Assembly: GCA_020353115.1 (NCBI GenBank)
Contig: CP070687.1
Location: forward strand, 2,530,259-2,537,610
Length of the DNA stretch: 7,352 nt
Source of the DNA: Bacteroidales bacterium
GTDB taxonomy: Bacteria > Bacteroidota > Bacteroidia > Bacteroidales > VadinHA17
Reading direction: 5' to 3'
The notes under the pieces were generated by a model that saw nothing but the letters and a program-made list of their open reading frames with translations, was not told the origin of the DNA and did no database searches. Numbering within the stretch: the stretch's first letter is position 1; the number at the start of each line of letters is the position of its first letter. A program made the position numbers and the translations under genes. This document shows positions 4,441-7,352 of this stretch, piece by piece.

Positions 4441-7352
4441 TTAGAAATTAAATCGGACTTTCTCAATTAATTTGACAGTTTTTTTCAGGAGGTCAAAATA
4501 TAAGGCCAGATAGAGTAGAAAGGTCATAAACCAAACAACCATGATATTAAAATTGAATGTATCGTACAACTTTCCCAGGAAGTGTTTTTTTGGGGCAAAA
4601 AAGTGGGTTCGAAAACTCAGTATGCTTGAAGGATTTGGATCAAGATAGATAGGATGATAATGTTGTATTAATTCATCATTATATTCGAGTATTTGATGCT
4701 TCTCGAATGTTTTTTTTACAATATCACCAAGACTTAAATTATCGTAGTTTCTGCCAAGTGTAAAATATTCTTCACGATCAATTTCCATCATTCTCCTGCG
4801 TTGCCTTTCACGTGTATCCAGGGCCTGGTTTAACTTTTGTCTGTAATAATCGTTCAATTGAGTAAAATAATTTCTGACCGCCTGTATTACTTCTGCATTG
4901 ATCTCATCTGCATATAACCTATCAAAATATTGAAAATCAATATCATGAATTAATCTCAATTCCTTGCTGATCTCATTTCTCAGTAGCGGGAGCTTACTTT
5001 CATACTCCAAAGATAATCTATTATCATTGTAATCATTTACAACCAGGTTGAGTGACTCGTTTAGCTTGGGCAATGTAAATTGCAGCTTAAAATCAGCTAT
5101 ACTTCTTTGTTTATCGATGTCGTAAAAGAACTTCTCAAATTTGTTATCCTTAAACTGGTGGACCATAAGTGCTTCGTACGTCCATTTGGTTGCCATGATT
5201 TCTGCTATCCAGGGAACTTTATCCACACTGCTTATCCTCCGGTTTAGTTTGTCAAAACTGAACATAGCACCGCTTAGTACCATCATTGGAATGATAAGTA
5301 ATGGTACGACGATATAGATGGTAATGGCCGAATTAAAGGAGGAAGAAATATTCAGTCCCAGGATATTGGCAAATGCTGCTGTGGTAAAAAAAGCAAGCCA
5401 GTACGCAAAATACATTTCTTTAATACCTAAGATGGAATTCCCGATTGCTACAAATAACAGAGCTTGTAAAGCCGAGATAAGAAACAGGATTACCATTTTT
5501 GCAGCCAGGTAACCTGATCGGCTAAGATCGAGGAATCGCTCTCTTCTCAAAATCTTTCGGTCTTTGAAGATTTCTTCTGCACTTAAGATTAGGCCCAGGA
5601 AAAGCGCAACGATCAGGCTCATAAAGATGTAGATCGGGATATTTTCGTTTTCCATGAAAATATAGGTAGAAGAGTTGGGGTCCGCAATATACCGGATAAT
5701 ATACGAAAGGATAAAGGCAAGAATAGGGGCTTCCAGAAGTGTAAGTGACAGATATTGAGTATTTGCCAGCTTCGACAGCGTATCCCTGAAAAAATAGATA
5801 AGGAATTGTTTCAACTTTGCAGGGATCTTTAAATTTGATGGGGGGGCTTCCGTTTCTTCCTTGATCATATGCATTTTATATCCCTGGAGAAATTTATCCT
5901 CCCATTTATCAGGAGATACCTTTCGTTTATTGGTGTATCGTCCAAATTCATCAACCACCTGTGCATCCAGAATGTTAAATATGACCTCGGGATTTACGGT
6001 ACCGCATTCAGTGCACTCACCGACTTCACGGTTAATCTGTGCGTCCTGAGTTTTGAAGTAGATTACCGCTTCGACAGGGTTTCCGTAGTAAACCATATAG
6101 CCTCCCTGATCCAGAATCATCATTGTATCAAACATCTTGTAAATTTCAGATGAAGGCTGGTGAATAACTGCGAAAATCAACTTTCCCTTTAGCGTCATTT
6201 CACGCAATAAATCCATAACATTCTCCGAATCCCTTGATGATAATCCGGAGGTGGGTTCATCCACAAACAGAATGGATGGTTCTCTTATCAACTCAAGGGC
6301 AATATTCAGTCGTTTCCGCTGCCCCCCACTGATAACCTTATTTATTGGTGACCCCACCTTGAGATCTTTTTTATCAAATAATCCGAGATTTTTCAGTGTT
6401 TTGTTAACCAGATCAACTATATCCGTATTCTTACGGTCTCCAAAACAGAGTTTCGCACTGTAATACAAATTCTGGAATACGGTGAGATCTTCAATCAGGA
6501 GATCATCCTGAGGGATGTACCCAAGGACACCTTTAAGTTTTTCATCTTCAGAATAAAGATCGATACTGTTGATCCTGATTCTTCCTTCAGTAGGTTTCTG
6601 GATTCCACTCAGAATATTCAGCATGGTTGTTTTACCTGTTCCACTGGCACCCATGATTCCAATCATCTTTCCTTGTCCCTCAGTAAAGCTTATATTCCGG
6701 ATACCAAATGATCCGGATGGGAACCGATAGCTGACTCTCTCTACATTGAATGATATTCTTGTTTTTGTGGAATCAACCAGGTAGTGTGACAGTATATCAC
6801 TGTAATATATTGGCTTACCTTTCTGTAACCGTACTGAACTGCCCGGTGGAAATAAATAGACTCTTTCTTTATGGACCGGTAAACCGTTAAGAAGTATATC
6901 TTCATTGGCATTATGCTTGAGAAAGTAGAGATCAACACTCCGTATCCGAAGGATAAAGATTATATGATCGAGTGAATCGAGCCGGATGTTTTTACATTCA
7001 CTGCATTTGTAATCTGATGCCGTTATTATTAGGATATTTGACCTGTCCAGTGTTTCAGGTTCATTCCATTTGATGAAACATTCTATATCTTCGAATTCCT
7101 CTTTTGATACTTTGAAAACTTCAGCGACTGTGTTGATAATATTCATCCGCTGATCCGTGAACTTTTTGTCGGCATTCACCAGTTCAAATAATCGTACCAG
7201 AACGATAAGTTTCTGTTTCTGGGTTAGTGTCTTATTGATTTTTTTACATATTCCGAAGATCCGAACGGAATCTTTAACTGATGTTGGCCTTGAGGGATTG
7301 GTGCTGGTCGATACATCCTTCAGATCCGCAAACTCTTCAAACAATGCAATAT
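4441..7352 (-). CDS. ABCG-like ABC transporter with TerB-like and FHA-like N-terminal regions (5' truncated)
   Basis: The frame runs off the window edge at 7352. The TTG at 7342-7344 is probably not the start, because codons for Ile-Ala precede it without a stop; numbering below takes that TTG as residue 1 (967 residues visible). Residues about 22-98 are helical and resemble a TerB-like region. Residues 103-190 are beta-rich with an FHA-like look (LLNG at 151-154, PGSSVRL 167-173, IYYSDI 179-184). The ATPase has Walker A GASGTGKTT (232-240), Q-loop Q279, signature ISGGQ (338-342), Walker B ILFVDE (358-363) and switch H395, so it should be active. Membrane segments lie near 532-553, 569-589, 615-637, 641-667, 671-695 and 929-950, the ABCG (ATPase-first) order. 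Between the last two is a loop of about 233 residues, expected in the periplasm and partly coiled-coil (832-858). CxxC pairs occur at 114/117 and 444/447. The substrate is unknown. It probably works as a homodimer and heads an operon with the lipoprotein and secreted protein. Confidence 0.93.
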   Translation of the reverse strand, partial: IALFEEFADLKDVSTSTNPSRPTSVKDSVRIFGICKKINKTLTQKQKLIVLVRLFELVNADKKFTDQRMNIINTVAEVFKVSKEEFEDIECFIKWNEPETLDRSNILIITASDYKCSECKNIRLDSLDHIIFILRIRSVDLYFLKHNANEDILLNGLPVHKERVYLFPPGSSVRLQKGKPIYYSDILSHYLVDSTKTRISFNVERVSYRFPSGSFGIRNISFTEGQGKMIGIMGASGTGKTTMLNILSGIQKPTEGRIRINSIDLYSEDEKLKGVLGYIPQDDLLIEDLTVFQNLYYSAKLCFGDRKNTDIVDLVNKTLKNLGLFDKKDLKVGSPINKVISGGQRKRLNIALELIREPSILFVDEPTSGLSSRDSENVMDLLREMTLKGKLIFAVIHQPSSEIYKMFDTMMILDQGGYMVYYGNPVEAVIYFKTQDAQINREVGECTECGTVNPEVIFNILDAQVVDEFGRYTNKRKVSPDKWEDKFLQGYKMHMIKEETEAPPSNLKIPAKLKQFLIYFFRDTLSKLANTQYLSLTLLEAPILAFILSYIIRYIADPNSSTYIFMENENIPIYIFMSLIVALFLGLILSAEEIFKDRKILRRERFLDLSRSGYLAAKMVILFLISALQALLFVAIGNSILGIKEMYFAYWLAFFTTAAFANILGLNISSSFNSAITIYIVVPLLIIPMMVLSGAMFSFDKLNRRISSVDKVPWIAEIMATKWTYEALMVHQFKDNKFEKFFYDIDKQRSIADFKLQFTLPKLNESLNLVVNDYNDNRLSLEYESKLPLLRNEISKELRLIHDIDFQYFDRLYADEINAEVIQAVRNYFTQLNDYYRQKLNQALDTRERQRRRMMEIDREEYFTLGRNYDNLSLGDIVKKTFEKHQILEYNDELIQHYHPIYLDPNPSSILSFRTHFFAPKKHFLGKLYDTFNFNIMVVWFMTFLLYLALYFDLLKKTVKLIEKVRFNF

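Overview
The window looks like a piece of a Bacteroidota chromosome, probably an environmental Bacteroidales/Cytophagales-type organism. The base composition is AT-leaning, and there are no convincing Shine-Dalgarno sites in front of the genes. The gene content also fits: the end of a PorP/SprF-type outer-membrane protein (type IX secretion/gliding family), a DUF6427-type membrane protein beside purD, and a Bacteroidota-style ABCG-like transporter with extra N-terminal domains. I recognise no mobile element, CRISPR array, tRNA or rRNA. The layout is ordinary chromosomal, with two plus-strand units facing one minus-strand unit.

Plus strand, 1-381: the last 126 codons of a PorP/SprF-family protein, followed by a good intrinsic terminator (396-426). 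A 227-bp spacer follows. It holds a 14-bp perfect palindrome (550-563) and leads into purD (609-1886), the purine-biosynthesis GAR synthetase. A polytopic DUF6427-like membrane protein (1906-2889) follows after 19 bp and is probably co-transcribed with purD.

Minus strand, 7352 down to 3010: three genes in one direction. First comes a large ABC transporter whose 5' end is cut by the window edge. Its visible order is TerB-like helical region, FHA-like beta region, ABCG-type ATPase, six membrane segments and a greatly enlarged periplasmic loop. After 79 bp comes a 301-aa lipoprotein, and 2 bp further a 147-aa secreted protein with three cysteines. The two small genes are translationally close and probably form one operon with the transporter. 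A reasonable inference is an envelope complex: an inner-membrane ATPase with a large periplasmic domain, a lipid-anchored partner and a soluble exported partner. Its substrate is unknown. This is the part of the window most likely to be an uncharacterised system.

The plus and minus units converge at 2890-3009, where I see no intrinsic terminator.
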